Shown here: one piece after another, positions 6,899 through 18,178 of the stretch
Layout: every line of letters starts with the position of its first letter
Numbering within the stretch: position 1 is the stretch's first letter
Source: Eubacteriales bacterium
GTDB lineage: Bacteria; Bacillota; Clostridia; Oscillospirales; Oscillospiraceae
Direction of reading: 5' to 3'
Length of the DNA stretch: 22,955 nt
NCBI GenBank assembly: GCA_030528965.1
Contig: JAUMXS010000001.1
Location: 1 to 22,955, forward strand
Notes under the pieces: model-generated
What the model was told of the DNA's origin: nothing
Database searches by the model: none
Seen by the model: the letters and a program-made list of their open reading frames with translations, nothing else
Translations under genes and position numbers: made by a program

Positions 6899-8638
6899 TC
6901 AATCCGCCTCCTTTACGATGGCGCCGAATTTGCAAAGCTGTTCACAGAGGGCGCAGCCCACACACTGGGTGGGATCGATGGCCGCTTTTCCTTCGAAGCG
7001 GAGCGACGGGCAGCCGATGGCCATGCAGGCGCGGCAGCTTTTGCAGCGCTCGGGATCGACCTTGAGAGGCTTCGTTTTCAGTGCGCGCACCTGCGGCAGC
7101 AGAGCGCAGGGACGGCGGACCAGGATCACAGAAGGTTCTTCGCAGGCCAGTTCCTCGCGGAGCACGGTCTCCAGCTGTTTGAGATCGCCGGGATCAGCGA
7201 TGCGTATGCGGCGAATGCCCAGCCCTTCGCAGAGCTTTTCCAGGTCGACAGCGGCGGTGACCTCGCCCTTCAGCGTCAGACCCGTGGTGGGATTCTGCTG
7301 ATGACCGGTCATGCCGGTGATGGAGTTATCCAGAATGAGGACCGTCGAGATACCCTTGTTGTAGACGATATCCGTCAGGCTTGTAATGCCGGAGTGCATG
7401 AAGGTGCTGTCGCCGATGACAGCGACGGAGGACTTCGCACTTTCCGCGCCGCGGACGGTGTTGAAGCCGTGCAGGGCGGAGATGGAAGCGCCCATGCAGA
7501 GCGTCGTATCCATGGCGGCGAGCGGCGCGAGGGCACCGAGCGTATAGCAGCCGATGTCGCCGAACACGGTGAGCTTCATCTTGTGCAGCGTATAGAAGGT
7601 TCCGCGGTGCGGGCAGCCGGGGCAGAGCACGGGCGGGCGCGGCGGGACCGGTTCGCCGAAGTCGAGGGAGGGCTTCGCGGCCTGACCCAGAGCGGCAGCC
7701 AGCTTGGACTGACTCAGTTCGCCCTGCAGACCGGTAAGATCCTTGCCGCCGTCGACACGAATGCCGTGGCTGCGGCAGTGATCCTCGATGAAGGGATCAA
7801 GTTCTTCCACGACGATGAGGCGATCCACTTTCTCGGAGAAGGCGCGGATGCGCTCCACGGGAAGGGGCCAGACCATGCCGAGCTTCAGGACGCTGGCGTC
7901 CGGGAAAGCTTCACGAACATACTGATAGCAGATGCCGGCCGTGACAAAACCGATGGAGGTGTCGCGCATTTCCTCACGGTTGATAGACGAGGTTTCGGCA
8001 AGTTCCTGCAGCTTTGCCATATTTTCCTCGACGACGACATGCCGTCCGATGGCATTGGCGGGGAGCATGACGAAACGGCGCATATCCTTCTCATACGGGA
8101 TAAGCGGACGTTCCTCGCGTTCCTTGAGTTCCACGATGCTCTGAGAATGATCCACGCGGATGCTCATACGCAGCAGCGCGGGGGTCTCATATTCCTCGGA
8201 GAGCTCAAAAGCGGTCTTTACGAAGTCCTTGGCTTCCTGAGAGTCGGAGGGCTCCAGCATGGGAAGCTTGGCGGCACGGGCATAGTGGCGGGAGTCCTGC
8301 TCGTTCTGAGAGGAGGCCATGCCCTGGTCATCGGAAACGGAAAGAACAAGGCCTGCGCGGCCGCCGGTATAACTGATGGAGAAAAGAGGGTCGGCGGCGA
8401 CATTCAGGCCGACATGCTTCATGGCGGCGAAAGCGCGCGCACCGCCGATGGAGGCACCGGCAGCAGCTTCAAAGGCGACCTTTTCGTTGGGCGCCCATTC
8501 GGCATAAATTTCCTTGTACTTTGCGACTTCCTCCGTGATCTCCGTGGAGGGCGTTCCCGGATAGGAGGATACAAAGCGGCAGCCTGCTTCGTAGAGGCCG
8601 CGTGCAACAGCGGCGTTGCCCAGAAGTAATTGTCTCAT
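6899..8638 (-). CDS. iorA: Indolepyruvate:ferredoxin oxidoreductase, alpha subunit
   Basis: A 579-residue catalytic subunit, of normal length. In order: an N-terminal pyrimidine-binding region (LLLGNAAVARG, SSYPGTPSTE, 5-33), the CPGCPHRG motif (339-346), and the thiamine diphosphate site with GDSTFMHSG (409-417) and Asn438. At the C terminus are two 4Fe-4S clusters: CKSCRACMAIGCP (Cys532, 535, 538, 543) and CVGCALCEQLC (Cys559, 562, 565, 569). All key residues are intact. The ATG at 8638 is preceded by AAAGGA with 11-12 bases of spacing, slightly long. A 60-base gap separates it from the DUF1846 gene; it contains a small ATCGG/CCGAT inverted repeat (8641-8645, 8664-8668) around the SD, but no promoter I would trust. 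Confidence 0.95.
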   Translation of the reverse strand: MRQLLLGNAAVARGLYEAGCRFVSSYPGTPSTEITEEVAKYKEIYAEWAPNEKVAFEAAAGASIGGARAFAAMKHVGLNVAADPLFSISYTGGRAGLVLSVSDDQGMASSQNEQDSRHYARAAKLPMLEPSDSQEAKDFVKTAFELSEEYETPALLRMSIRVDHSQSIVELKEREERPLIPYEKDMRRFVMLPANAIGRHVVVEENMAKLQELAETSSINREEMRDTSIGFVTAGICYQYVREAFPDASVLKLGMVWPLPVERIRAFSEKVDRLIVVEELDPFIEDHCRSHGIRVDGGKDLTGLQGELSQSKLAAALGQAAKPSLDFGEPVPPRPPVLCPGCPHRGTFYTLHKMKLTVFGDIGCYTLGALAPLAAMDTTLCMGASISALHGFNTVRGAESAKSSVAVIGDSTFMHSGITSLTDIVYNKGISTVLILDNSITGMTGHQQNPTTGLTLKGEVTAAVDLEKLCEGLGIRRIRIADPGDLKQLETVLREELACEEPSVILVRRPCALLPQVRALKTKPLKVDPERCKSCRACMAIGCPSLRFEGKAAIDPTQCVGCALCEQLCKFGAIVKEAD

Positions 8639-8698
8639 ATATCGGTCATTCCTTTCAAAAAATCCGATAAGGTATTCACCTCGGGAATTGTTGGGGGA

Positions 8699-10183
8699 TC
8701 ATTGATGGAAAAATTTCTGCGTTTCGTAGTTCGGCTCACAGGTGACGTTGACGCCGAGCTTTTTAAAGACATTTTCATCGACGCGGGAGAGAATGACGCT
8801 GGCATGTGCCTCGCTTCCGGCGAGATGGGGCAGCTGTTCGAGCGCCCGGGCGGCCAGCGGATCGTTTACAGCGCAGATGGAGAGTGCGATCAGGACTTCA
8901 TCCGTATGCAGACGGGGATTCTGGTTGCCCATGTTGTCGACCTTGAGCTTCTGGATTGGCTCAATGACCTCCGGAGAGATGAGCAGCACCTCATCGGAGA
9001 TCCCGCTGAGGGTTTTCAGCGCGTTGAGCAGACAGGCCGAGGAGGAACCGAGAAGGTCGGTGGTTTTGCCGGTGACGATCCGTCCGTCCGGCAGCTGCAT
9101 GGCAACAGCCGGTTCTTCCGTGATCCGTGCCTTTTCCAGCGCGGGACCGACAGGGGGCCTGTCCAGACAGGTGATGCCGAGCTGATTCATGAGAAGTTCC
9201 AGTTTGAACACGGCGTCCTGCGAGGGCATGCCCTGACGAAGCTCACAGGCGGCGGCATAGTACCGACGGATGATCTCCTGTATGGACGCTCTGCGGCAGA
9301 TCTCATCATCGGAGATGCAGCAGCCGACCATGTTGACGCCCATGTCCGTGGGGCTCTTATAGGGACATTTTCCGGCAATACGGCTGAGCATGGCGGTCAG
9401 CACCGGGAAAATCTCCACGTCGCGGTTATAGTTTACGGTCGTCTCGCCGTACGCTTCCAGATGGAAAGGATCGATCATGTTCACATCGTCGAGATCCGCC
9501 GTGGCAGCCTCATAGGCGAGGTTTACGGGATGCTTGAGCGGCAGATTCCAAACGGGGAAAGTCTCAAATTTGGCATAACCGGCGGGAATGCCGCGCTTAT
9601 GCTCATGATACAGCTGACTGAGGCAGACGGCCATTTTGCCGCTGCCCGGACCGGGTGCCGTGACGATGATGAGGGAGCGCTTCGTCTGGATATAGTCACT
9701 TTTCCCGAAACCGTCCTCACTGACGATCAGAGAGATATTGGCCGGATAATCGGGTATGTAGTACAGCCGGTAAACAGGCAGACCCATATTTTGCAGGCGT
9801 TCCTGGAATTGCTTGGCGGCAGGCTGATCGCGGAAATGGGTGATGGCGACACTGCCGACATAGAAGCCGCGATCCCGAAAAGCGTCGATGAGCCGCAGGG
9901 CATCCATGTCATAGGTGATGCCGAGGTCTCCGCGGCGCTTGTTGCGTTCGATGTCATTTGCGGAGATGACGACAACGATCTCGGCCTGATTCCGTATCTC
10001 CGAGAGCATGCGCACCTTGCTGTCCGGCTGAAAACCGGGCAGCACGCGGGAGGCGTGGTAATCATCGAACAGCTTGCCGCCAAATTCGAGATAGAGCTTA
10101 CCGCCGAACTGAGCGATGCGTTCCTTGATCTTTTCCGACTGAAGTTTTACGTATTTTTCGTTATCAAAGCCGAAGGTACTCAT
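8699..10183 (-). CDS. DUF1846 (UPF0371) family protein
   Basis: A 494-residue cytoplasmic protein matching the whole DUF1846 family in length and character. It starts with GFDNEKYVKLQSEKI and has the family blocks FDDYHASRVLPGF (39-51), VVISANDIERNK (71-82) and TNF-free stretches around VNMIDPFHLEAYG (234-246). A P-loop-like APGPGSGK at 176-183 suggests nucleotide binding. The biochemical function of the family is not established as far as I know. The ATG overlaps the transporter stop (ATGA, 10180-10183) and has AGGAG (10194-10190) 6 bases upstream. It sits between an ESS-type transporter and iorA, which hints at a link to amino-acid or 2-oxoacid metabolism, but that is inference only. Confidence 0.88.
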   Translation of the reverse strand: MSTFGFDNEKYVKLQSEKIKERIAQFGGKLYLEFGGKLFDDYHASRVLPGFQPDSKVRMLSEIRNQAEIVVVISANDIERNKRRGDLGITYDMDALRLIDAFRDRGFYVGSVAITHFRDQPAAKQFQERLQNMGLPVYRLYYIPDYPANISLIVSEDGFGKSDYIQTKRSLIIVTAPGPGSGKMAVCLSQLYHEHKRGIPAGYAKFETFPVWNLPLKHPVNLAYEAATADLDDVNMIDPFHLEAYGETTVNYNRDVEIFPVLTAMLSRIAGKCPYKSPTDMGVNMVGCCISDDEICRRASIQEIIRRYYAAACELRQGMPSQDAVFKLELLMNQLGITCLDRPPVGPALEKARITEEPAVAMQLPDGRIVTGKTTDLLGSSSACLLNALKTLSGISDEVLLISPEVIEPIQKLKVDNMGNQNPRLHTDEVLIALSICAVNDPLAARALEQLPHLAGSEAHASVILSRVDENVFKKLGVNVTCEPNYETQKFFHQ

Positions 10184-11556
10184 TTCTTTCTCCTGTTGAC
10201 CTTATAGATGAACGCCAGCAAGCCGGCGAGGTATACAGCACAGAGCGCGAGCACGACGAAGCAGAGCAAATCGGATTTGGGAGCGAGCCCTACCAAAAGC
10301 AGGACGGGAATGCCAAAGATGATGCCGAAACTGGAACCGAGGATCAGGTTATCGGCAGCGGGTGTCTTGTATTCGGCGTCGATTTCGCGGAGAAGCAGAA
10401 CGCCGGAGGAAATAGTGCCGGTCAGCATGCCGAACATGGAGATCAGTCCCTCGTAGTAATAGTTGGGATAAATCTTTTTGCAGACGGCAGCAAGGAAGAA
10501 CCAGGTAGCGAAGGCACCGGCGACCGACAACAGCAGGAAGGGAAGCCAGAGATTCTGCAGATCGGAGATCTCGATGGAGGCGATGCCGGCGGTGATCATG
10601 ATATCAAAGGCAAAACCGGAGATGCGGCTCAGCAGATAGTTGTTCTGGTACTGCCGATGCATGATGCCAGCGCCGCGGAGCTTTTTCATCACGGTACGGG
10701 TCAGAATGGCGAGAGCGGAACCGATGATGAAGTTAAAGCCCCAGAGCAGGGAATTCAGTGTGTTGGCGAGGGAGGCGGAGATAGCGGCGATCCCACTGGT
10801 CACGCCCCAGGTGGCGAGATACGTGAGAAGATAGACACCGATGATGAGCGAGACCTGCATGGAAAGCCGGTCCAGAGACTCGGAAATGGGTATTTCGTCC
10901 TTGTCCTGAAAAACGTCGATCGTGACGGAACCGGAGATGATTTCCGAATCGGTGTGGTGAACTTTTCCGCGGTGGATCAGCACATTGAGGACGGTAACGC
11001 CGACCAGACAGGCGACCAGATATCCGGTGGCGGCAAGGGAAAGACCGAAGCTGCGTCCGCCGACAAAGCCCAGCGCTTCATAGGAACTGCCGACGTTGTT
11101 GGCCTGACCGGGTCCCTGACCGTAGCCCATCGGCAGCAGAATGCCTGCGGCCCGGAACAGTTCCGGCATGACCGTATAGGAGAGGAAAAGTGTGATGATC
11201 AGACCGACGATGGCCTGCACAAGGTAGGTGCTGACGATAAGAGCGCCGCTTTTGGCGCCGATGAGACTGCCGTTTGATGCTTCATCCTGGGCCGTCATGC
11301 GCAGAGACAGGGCGATGAAGCCCAGCGCGATGCCATGATAGGTGATCATCTCCAGCATGTGAGCGTCCATATGCAGAATGCCTGTCGTACGGAGCAGGAG
11401 CAGAAGGAATCCGGCCAGCACTGCGGTCGGGATCAGACTGCTGCGGATCAAGGACAGCTTACGGCGCAGAAAATTGGCGAAAACGATGGAGATGGAAATG
11501 ATGCCAACCTGGATCACGACATTCCATAATGCGGTATTTGCGGCAGAATAGTCCAT
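10180..11556 (-). CDS. ESS/GltS-like sodium:carboxylate symporter
   Basis: A 458-residue polytopic membrane protein of about 10-11 hydrophobic segments, with a central loop at about 196-230. Two glycine-rich re-entrant motifs in the two halves recall the glutamate:sodium symporter (GltS, ESS) family: LPMGYGQGPGQANNVG (141-156) and GMLTGTISSGVLLLREID (376-393), the latter very close to the family TGTxxTGxxLLRxxD pattern. The first motif departs from the GltS GHGT form, so the substrate may differ from glutamate. GGAGG (SD) precedes the ATG at 11556 by 8 bases. The gene lies 15 bases after plsC and overlaps the DUF1846 start. Given iorAB downstream, an aromatic amino acid, an aryl carboxylate or glutamate is a reasonable guess; none is proven. 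Confidence 0.78.
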   Translation of the reverse strand: MDYSAANTALWNVVIQVGIISISIVFANFLRRKLSLIRSSLIPTAVLAGFLLLLLRTTGILHMDAHMLEMITYHGIALGFIALSLRMTAQDEASNGSLIGAKSGALIVSTYLVQAIVGLIITLFLSYTVMPELFRAAGILLPMGYGQGPGQANNVGSSYEALGFVGGRSFGLSLAATGYLVACLVGVTVLNVLIHRGKVHHTDSEIISGSVTIDVFQDKDEIPISESLDRLSMQVSLIIGVYLLTYLATWGVTSGIAAISASLANTLNSLLWGFNFIIGSALAILTRTVMKKLRGAGIMHRQYQNNYLLSRISGFAFDIMITAGIASIEISDLQNLWLPFLLLSVAGAFATWFFLAAVCKKIYPNYYYEGLISMFGMLTGTISSGVLLLREIDAEYKTPAADNLILGSSFGIIFGIPVLLLVGLAPKSDLLCFVVLALCAVYLAGLLAFIYKVNRRKK

Positions 11557-11571
11557 AATGGGGGCCTCCAG

Positions 11572-12735
11572 TTATTTTGCGGCGCGGGCGGCCTGGGCCG
11601 CGTAAGTGATCAGCGTCATGTATTTTCTCAAACAGCACACATCGGTGCTTTTGAATTCAAAGCTTTGTGTTCCGAAACCCAGATCCAGATTCTTGTTGGC
11701 ATGCAGGGAAACTCCGGAGATCTGCGAGAAGGGGAATACTCTGTCGTTCCACTCCAGACGATCCGGGAAAAGAAGAAGTGTACCGGAACCGAAGGACAGG
11801 GATTTGTGTCCGGGGAGAATCTCGGTAAGGCGGATGGCGGTGTCTTTCAGCAGGGGAGTATCTTCTTCGGCGTTATCCAGCTTTGCGCACAGTTGGGCAT
11901 CCTGCCAGAGGACCCAGTCACGCACGGTTTCAAAGGGAAGCTCCCCGCCTTCGAAAAAGCCGTATTCCGAAAAATGTGTTTCCAGACCGCAGGAACAGCG
12001 GAAGGACGCGTCGTCACTGTGCAGCGTGCCGATCTGTCCGCAGCTGGGACAGAGGCACAGGAGCGTTTCCAGATGTTCGGCGGGCCGACTGCCCCGATAG
12101 GCAACGGGCTCGGTGCGCTGACTGACCCAGATGTCCTCATGCAGGTCACGGGCGATGAGTTCGGAAACTTCGTCGGGCGTCATGGCACGCAGCTGTTCCG
12201 GCGGATAAACGCCGATGAGTTTACCACGCATCCGGCCTCGGCGCAGGGAACTGTGAGCCCAGCGCGGGCTGGAAAGATAACCGCCTTCCAGACGGAAGGT
12301 GATGACCGTTTTGCCGCAGGAGCGGGCAAGCTTGCCCGTGGCGGGGAAGATATCACCCGTTACACCGTCCCAGGAACGGTTTCCCTCGGCAAAAATGCAC
12401 ACGTTTGACCCGCGGCGAAGCCGCCGTAAAGTGGTCATCGCGGTATCCGCGGCGGTGCGGCCCTTTTGACGGGCGATGGGATCGGTCAGCCAGCGGATGA
12501 TCGGACTCAGAAAGCGCCACCGGAAGATATGCTCGCTGGCGACAAAATACATGTGCTGAGGGAAACAGAGCGAAAGCAGGAACGGATCCCAGTCCGTGTT
12601 GTGGTTTGACAGGACGAGGTAAGGGCCCGGTACATCGACTTCCTGCACCGTGAAAGCGAATTTTCGTCTGAGCCAGGGACCGAGGACGACCCGAAGCAGT
12701 TTCCAGACGAAAACATGCCTTTTGTTCTGCGTCAT
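11572..12735 (-). CDS. PlsC-like acyltransferase with zinc ribbon and C-terminal extension
   Basis: A 387-residue protein. The N-terminal half is a 1-acyl-glycerol-3-phosphate acyltransferase domain: a hydrophobic start, acceptor motif SNHNTDWD (His45 and Asp50, HX4D) and EGNRSWDG (117-124). Such enzymes attach an acyl chain to lysophosphatidate or related lipids at the membrane. The second half is unusual: a four-cysteine zinc ribbon (Cys229, 232, 247, 249), then about 130 residues ending in a beta-rich stretch (316-365) that resembles a PH/GRAM-like fold. Typical PlsC proteins are about 200-250 residues, so this is an extended form. AGGAGG (12749-12744) lies 8 bases before the ATG at 12735; the GTG at 12744 overlaps that SD and is unlikely. 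It is the first gene of the six-gene minus-strand operon. Confidence 0.83.
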   Translation of the reverse strand: MTQNKRHVFVWKLLRVVLGPWLRRKFAFTVQEVDVPGPYLVLSNHNTDWDPFLLSLCFPQHMYFVASEHIFRWRFLSPIIRWLTDPIARQKGRTAADTAMTTLRRLRRGSNVCIFAEGNRSWDGVTGDIFPATGKLARSCGKTVITFRLEGGYLSSPRWAHSSLRRGRMRGKLIGVYPPEQLRAMTPDEVSELIARDLHEDIWVSQRTEPVAYRGSRPAEHLETLLCLCPSCGQIGTLHSDDASFRCSCGLETHFSEYGFFEGGELPFETVRDWVLWQDAQLCAKLDNAEEDTPLLKDTAIRLTEILPGHKSLSFGSGTLLLFPDRLEWNDRVFPFSQISGVSLHANKNLDLGFGTQSFEFKSTDVCCLRKYMTLITYAAQAARAAK

Positions 12736-12769
12736 GACAAACACCTCCTGCCGACATGAACAACTTTAG

Positions 12770-12798
12770 ATTATACTACAATTTTTTCTCCAGTTCAA
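12770..12798 (-). promoter_or_regulatory. Sigma-A promoter of the plsC-iorAB-smr operon
   Basis: On the minus strand TTGAAC (12798-12793), a 17-base spacer and TATAAT (12775-12770). Transcription would start about 12763, 27 bases before the plsC ATG. Confidence 0.75.
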
Positions 12799-12876
12799 AT
12801 CAATTTGCAGTCTGTTTCTAAAAACAGCAATATGACCAATGTAAAGGCGGGTAAAACCGGACGTGTTCTTTACGAC

Positions 12877-12891
12877 GGGACAGCATGTCCC
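12877..12891. repeat. Inverted repeat GGGACA-N3-TGTCCC between divergent operons
   Basis: A perfect 6-base inverted repeat with a 3-base centre lies in the 276-base region between plsC and secA. It is about 80 bases upstream of both promoters' -35 regions, so it could be an operator or a hairpin. No known regulator is identified from it. Confidence 0.35.
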
Positions 12892-12924
12892 AACAAGTCT
12901 TTTCACGGGAGACATTTTGCAAAT

Positions 12925-12947
12925 AAAGAGGGGATTCCCCTTTTTTT
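12925..12947. terminator. Terminator-like hairpin just upstream of secA promoter
   Basis: AAAGAGGGG (12925-12933) pairs with CCCCTTTTT (12937-12945, one G-T pair) around ATT and runs into more T. On the plus strand there is no known gene ahead of it, because plsC diverges. It may end an unseen short plus-strand transcript or be incidental. Confidence 0.4.
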
Positions 12948-12960
12948 GCGAGAAAAAATA

Positions 12961-12974
12961 TGATATAGTATTTT
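12961..12974 (+). promoter_or_regulatory. Probable secA promoter (extended -10)
   Basis: TG at 12961-12962 precedes TATAGT (12964-12969), an extended -10, with only a T-run where a -35 would be. A second reading is TTGCGA (12946-12951), 17 bases, TATTTT (12969-12974). Either gives a leader of about 30-35 bases before the secA ATG. Confidence 0.5.
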
Positions 12975-13011
12975 ATTAACGGCACAGCAAATGCCGGGAA
13001 AGGCGGATAGT

Positions 13012-15748
<2,737 letters not shown>

Positions 15749-15765
<17 letters not shown>

Positions 15766-16558
15766 CGGATTTACAGAGAGAGAATGCGGCGGCGTGCCGT
15801 ATTTGTGCGCCGATGTGCTGCCCTGTACGCATGGATTTACCACGCGGAAGGGCGGCGTGAGCGAGGGCGATTATGCCTCCCTGAACCTCGGCGGAGGTAC
15901 GGAGGACGCACAGGAGAATGTGCGTGAGAATTATCGCCGCCTCTGCGGCGCACTGGGTGTGCCGGAGCGGATGGTGTTTACGAGACAGATACATGGCACC
16001 GAGGTTCGTATCGTGACCGAGGCAGACAGCAGATTGCCTTTTGATCCGCAGCCGCCTGCCTGTGACGGGCTTGTTACAAATCGGAGACAATTGCCGCTTA
16101 TAGTGTTCACTGCGGACTGTATCCCCGTTTTGCTATGTGATCCGAAAGCGGGCGTGATTGGTGCGGTGCACGCCGGCTGGCGCGGCACGGTCGCGGATAT
16201 TCTCGGCGTCGCAGTGGGGGAAATGTGCGCTCTGGGCGCACACCCCGAAGATATCTGCGCGGCCATCGGACCCGGTATCGGGCGGGAATGCTTTGAAACG
16301 GGGCCGGAAGTCGCGGAAGCGCTGGAAGCCTGGCTTCCGGGCGGCGACGAGTTTTATATTCCCGAACCGGGCCGCCCGGGGAAATATCTTGTAGACCTCC
16401 GCGGAGCGGACAGGGAACGTCTGCTGCGGCTGGGATTCAGGCCGGAACATATTGCCGTGAGCGAAACCTGTACCCGCTGCCGCCCGGATATGTTCTGGTC
16501 CCATCGGATCATGGGAACGCGCCGGGGCAGTCAGGCTGCCGTTATTATGCTGGACTGA
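15749..16558 (+). CDS. pgeF: Peptidoglycan editing factor / laccase-domain protein (YfiH family)
   Basis: A 269-residue member of the PgeF/YfiH (DUF152, laccase-domain) family. The zinc ligands are seen in order: RQIHGTE (His82), TADCIPV (Cys124) and AVHAGWRG (His141). CAAIGPGIG and the C-terminal [15 protein letters not shown] block follow. In other bacteria family members act as purine nucleoside phosphorylase/adenosine deaminase or remove wrongly built L-Ser-containing peptidoglycan precursors. The start is uncertain: GTG 15749 lies 5 bases after AAGGA (15739-15743), while ATG 15758 lies 14 bases away; I took the GTG. Either way the gene overlaps the end of secA (by 17 or 8 bases), so translation is coupled. 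The protein is cytoplasmic. Confidence 0.88.
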
Positions 16559-16567
16559 GGTTAAGTT

Positions 16568-18178
16568 ATGCAAAGCTTACACATAAAGCGATGGAAGCGT
16601 TGGACAGTCCTGCTGCTTGCCGTTGTGATGACGGTTTGTTCTGTTGGCTGTTCGAAGAAGAACAACGAAGAAACGGAAAGCGGCGAGGAACTTCCGGTTA
16701 TATCCGATACCATGGGCGAGGCCCTGACCGGGGCCTATACGGCGGACAAAGTCTTTTCCCTGTATGTCAACCCGGACACGAGCCTCAACCCCATCACCGT
16801 AAAAAGCCGGGAAAACCTTCTGGTTTGCGGACTTGTGTATGATACGCTGTTCGAAGTGGACGAAACATTCAGCGTTTCTTCCCGACTTGTGAAGGAGTGG
16901 GAGAATCTGGATGACGGTACGACCTGGATCTTTAAAATGGACACGACGGTGCCTTTTCACGACGGCAGTACCTTTACGGCCTATGATGCGGCCTATTCGA
17001 TCAACCGTGCGCGCCAGACCGGTTATTACAGAGGACGGCTGGATGTTGTATACGGTGTATCCGCACTTGACAGTGAGACGCTGATGATCAGCCTGCAGTA
17101 CCCGGACACGCAGTTTCCGGCCCGGCTCATTATCCCGGTGATCAAGAAGGATACCATTAACGATGCGTATTCACCCGGTTCGGGCCCCTATATGTTTACG
17201 GAGGAAATGGACAGGATCGTACTGTTTCCGGAACATCCGGATGCGGAGGAAATGCCGCTGGATGTCATTTACCTGAAGGATTTCAGCGACCCGGGTATGG
17301 TGTTGGCCGCATTTGAAGATTCTCTGGTCGACCTCGTAACGAACGAACCGCTGGGACTGAACAATCTGGGCTTTGCGGGCGTAAACGAGGTGCGGTATTA
17401 TACGACGAGTTCCATGCACTATCTCGGCTTCAACTCCGAGAGTTTTCTGTTCTGTTATCCGGAATGCCGTTATGCGCTCGGCTTTGCGCTGGACCGTGCG
17501 GCGATCGTTTCGGGGGCAATGGGCGGCTGTGCGGAGGCGGCTCCGCTGCCGGTCTGTCCGACCAGCGCACTGTATGACGATGTGCTGTCCGAGGCTTTGT
17601 CCTATCGGCCGGAACAGAGTCTGCGCGAATTTGCCGCCGCGGGTGTTGCCGATCATGACGATGACGGCAAAATGGAATATATGCTGACAGGCATCCCGAT
17701 GGAGATCGAGATTCTCTTCGTCGTCTGCAATGAGAGCACTTCCAAGGTGGAGGCGGCTCAGCGGATCACAGAAGAGATGCAGTCTATGGGCTTCAATGTT
17801 ACGCTCCGTTCGATGAACTGGGACGATTATGTGGAAGCTCTGGATGAGGGCGAATACGACATGTATTACGGCGAAGTGCTTCTGACGGCGGATTTTGACC
17901 TGACCGCTCTGGTCTGCACAGACGGAAGCATGAACTACAGTGAGTTCTCCTACTCGGACTGTGATCAGGCCGTGGAGACCTATCTGATGGCGGATGAGGA
18001 TACCCGCGCGGCGGCCTGTCGTGACATGTGCGAGACGCTGGCGCGCTATGCGGTGATCCAGCCGATCTGCTTTGAGAAACACCAGGTCATCACCCACCGG
18101 GGAGTGGTGGCGGGTCTTACACCGAATCAGTACAATGTTTTCCGGAATTTTAAGGATTGGACGATTGATCTGGGATGA
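16568..18178 (+). CDS. Family-5 extracellular solute-binding lipoprotein (OppA/DppA-like), orphan
   Basis: A 536-residue substrate-binding protein of an ABC importer for peptides or similar solutes. A signal peptide with a basic start and hydrophobic core (13-24) ends at a lipobox-like CSVGC, so Cys28 would be lipidated; Ser at -3 is atypical. The SBP_bac_5 core is seen as TWIFKMDTTVPFHDGSTFTAYD, given here as two blocks (TWIFKMDT and FHDGSTFTAYDAAYS), with FALDRAAIV further on. A DxDxDG loop (Asp362, 364, 366, Gly367) is present, as in many clostridial relatives. GAGG lies 7 bases before the ATG. No permease or ATPase gene is nearby: pgeF lies 9 bases upstream and a GtrA-like protein overlaps its stop. 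It is thus an orphan binding protein that must share a transporter or has another role. Confidence 0.87.
   Translation: MQSLHIKRWKRWTVLLLAVVMTVCSVGCSKKNNEETESGEELPVISDTMGEALTGAYTADKVFSLYVNPDTSLNPITVKSRENLLVCGLVYDTLFEVDETFSVSSRLVKEWENLDDGTTWIFKMDTTVPFHDGSTFTAYDAAYSINRARQTGYYRGRLDVVYGVSALDSETLMISLQYPDTQFPARLIIPVIKKDTINDAYSPGSGPYMFTEEMDRIVLFPEHPDAEEMPLDVIYLKDFSDPGMVLAAFEDSLVDLVTNEPLGLNNLGFAGVNEVRYYTTSSMHYLGFNSESFLFCYPECRYALGFALDRAAIVSGAMGGCAEAAPLPVCPTSALYDDVLSEALSYRPEQSLREFAAAGVADHDDDGKMEYMLTGIPMEIEILFVVCNESTSKVEAAQRITEEMQSMGFNVTLRSMNWDDYVEALDEGEYDMYYGEVLLTADFDLTALVCTDGSMNYSEFSYSDCDQAVETYLMADEDTRAAACRDMCETLARYAVIQPICFEKHQVITHRGVVAGLTPNQYNVFRNFKDWTIDLG

Noticed and set aside
6743..8629. 628-codon open frame on the plus strand
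   Set aside because: Antisense to iorA/iorB, whose iron-sulfur, thiamine and glycine-rich motifs are intact. It arises from high G+C and codon bias.
8630..10207. 525-codon open frame on the plus strand
   Set aside because: Shadow of the DUF1846 gene on the other strand; low complexity of a reverse-frame translation and no SD.
12832..12963. 43-codon plus-strand ORF between plsC and secA
   Set aside because: No SD, and it runs through the terminator-like hairpin and ends inside the secA -10 element. More likely non-coding.
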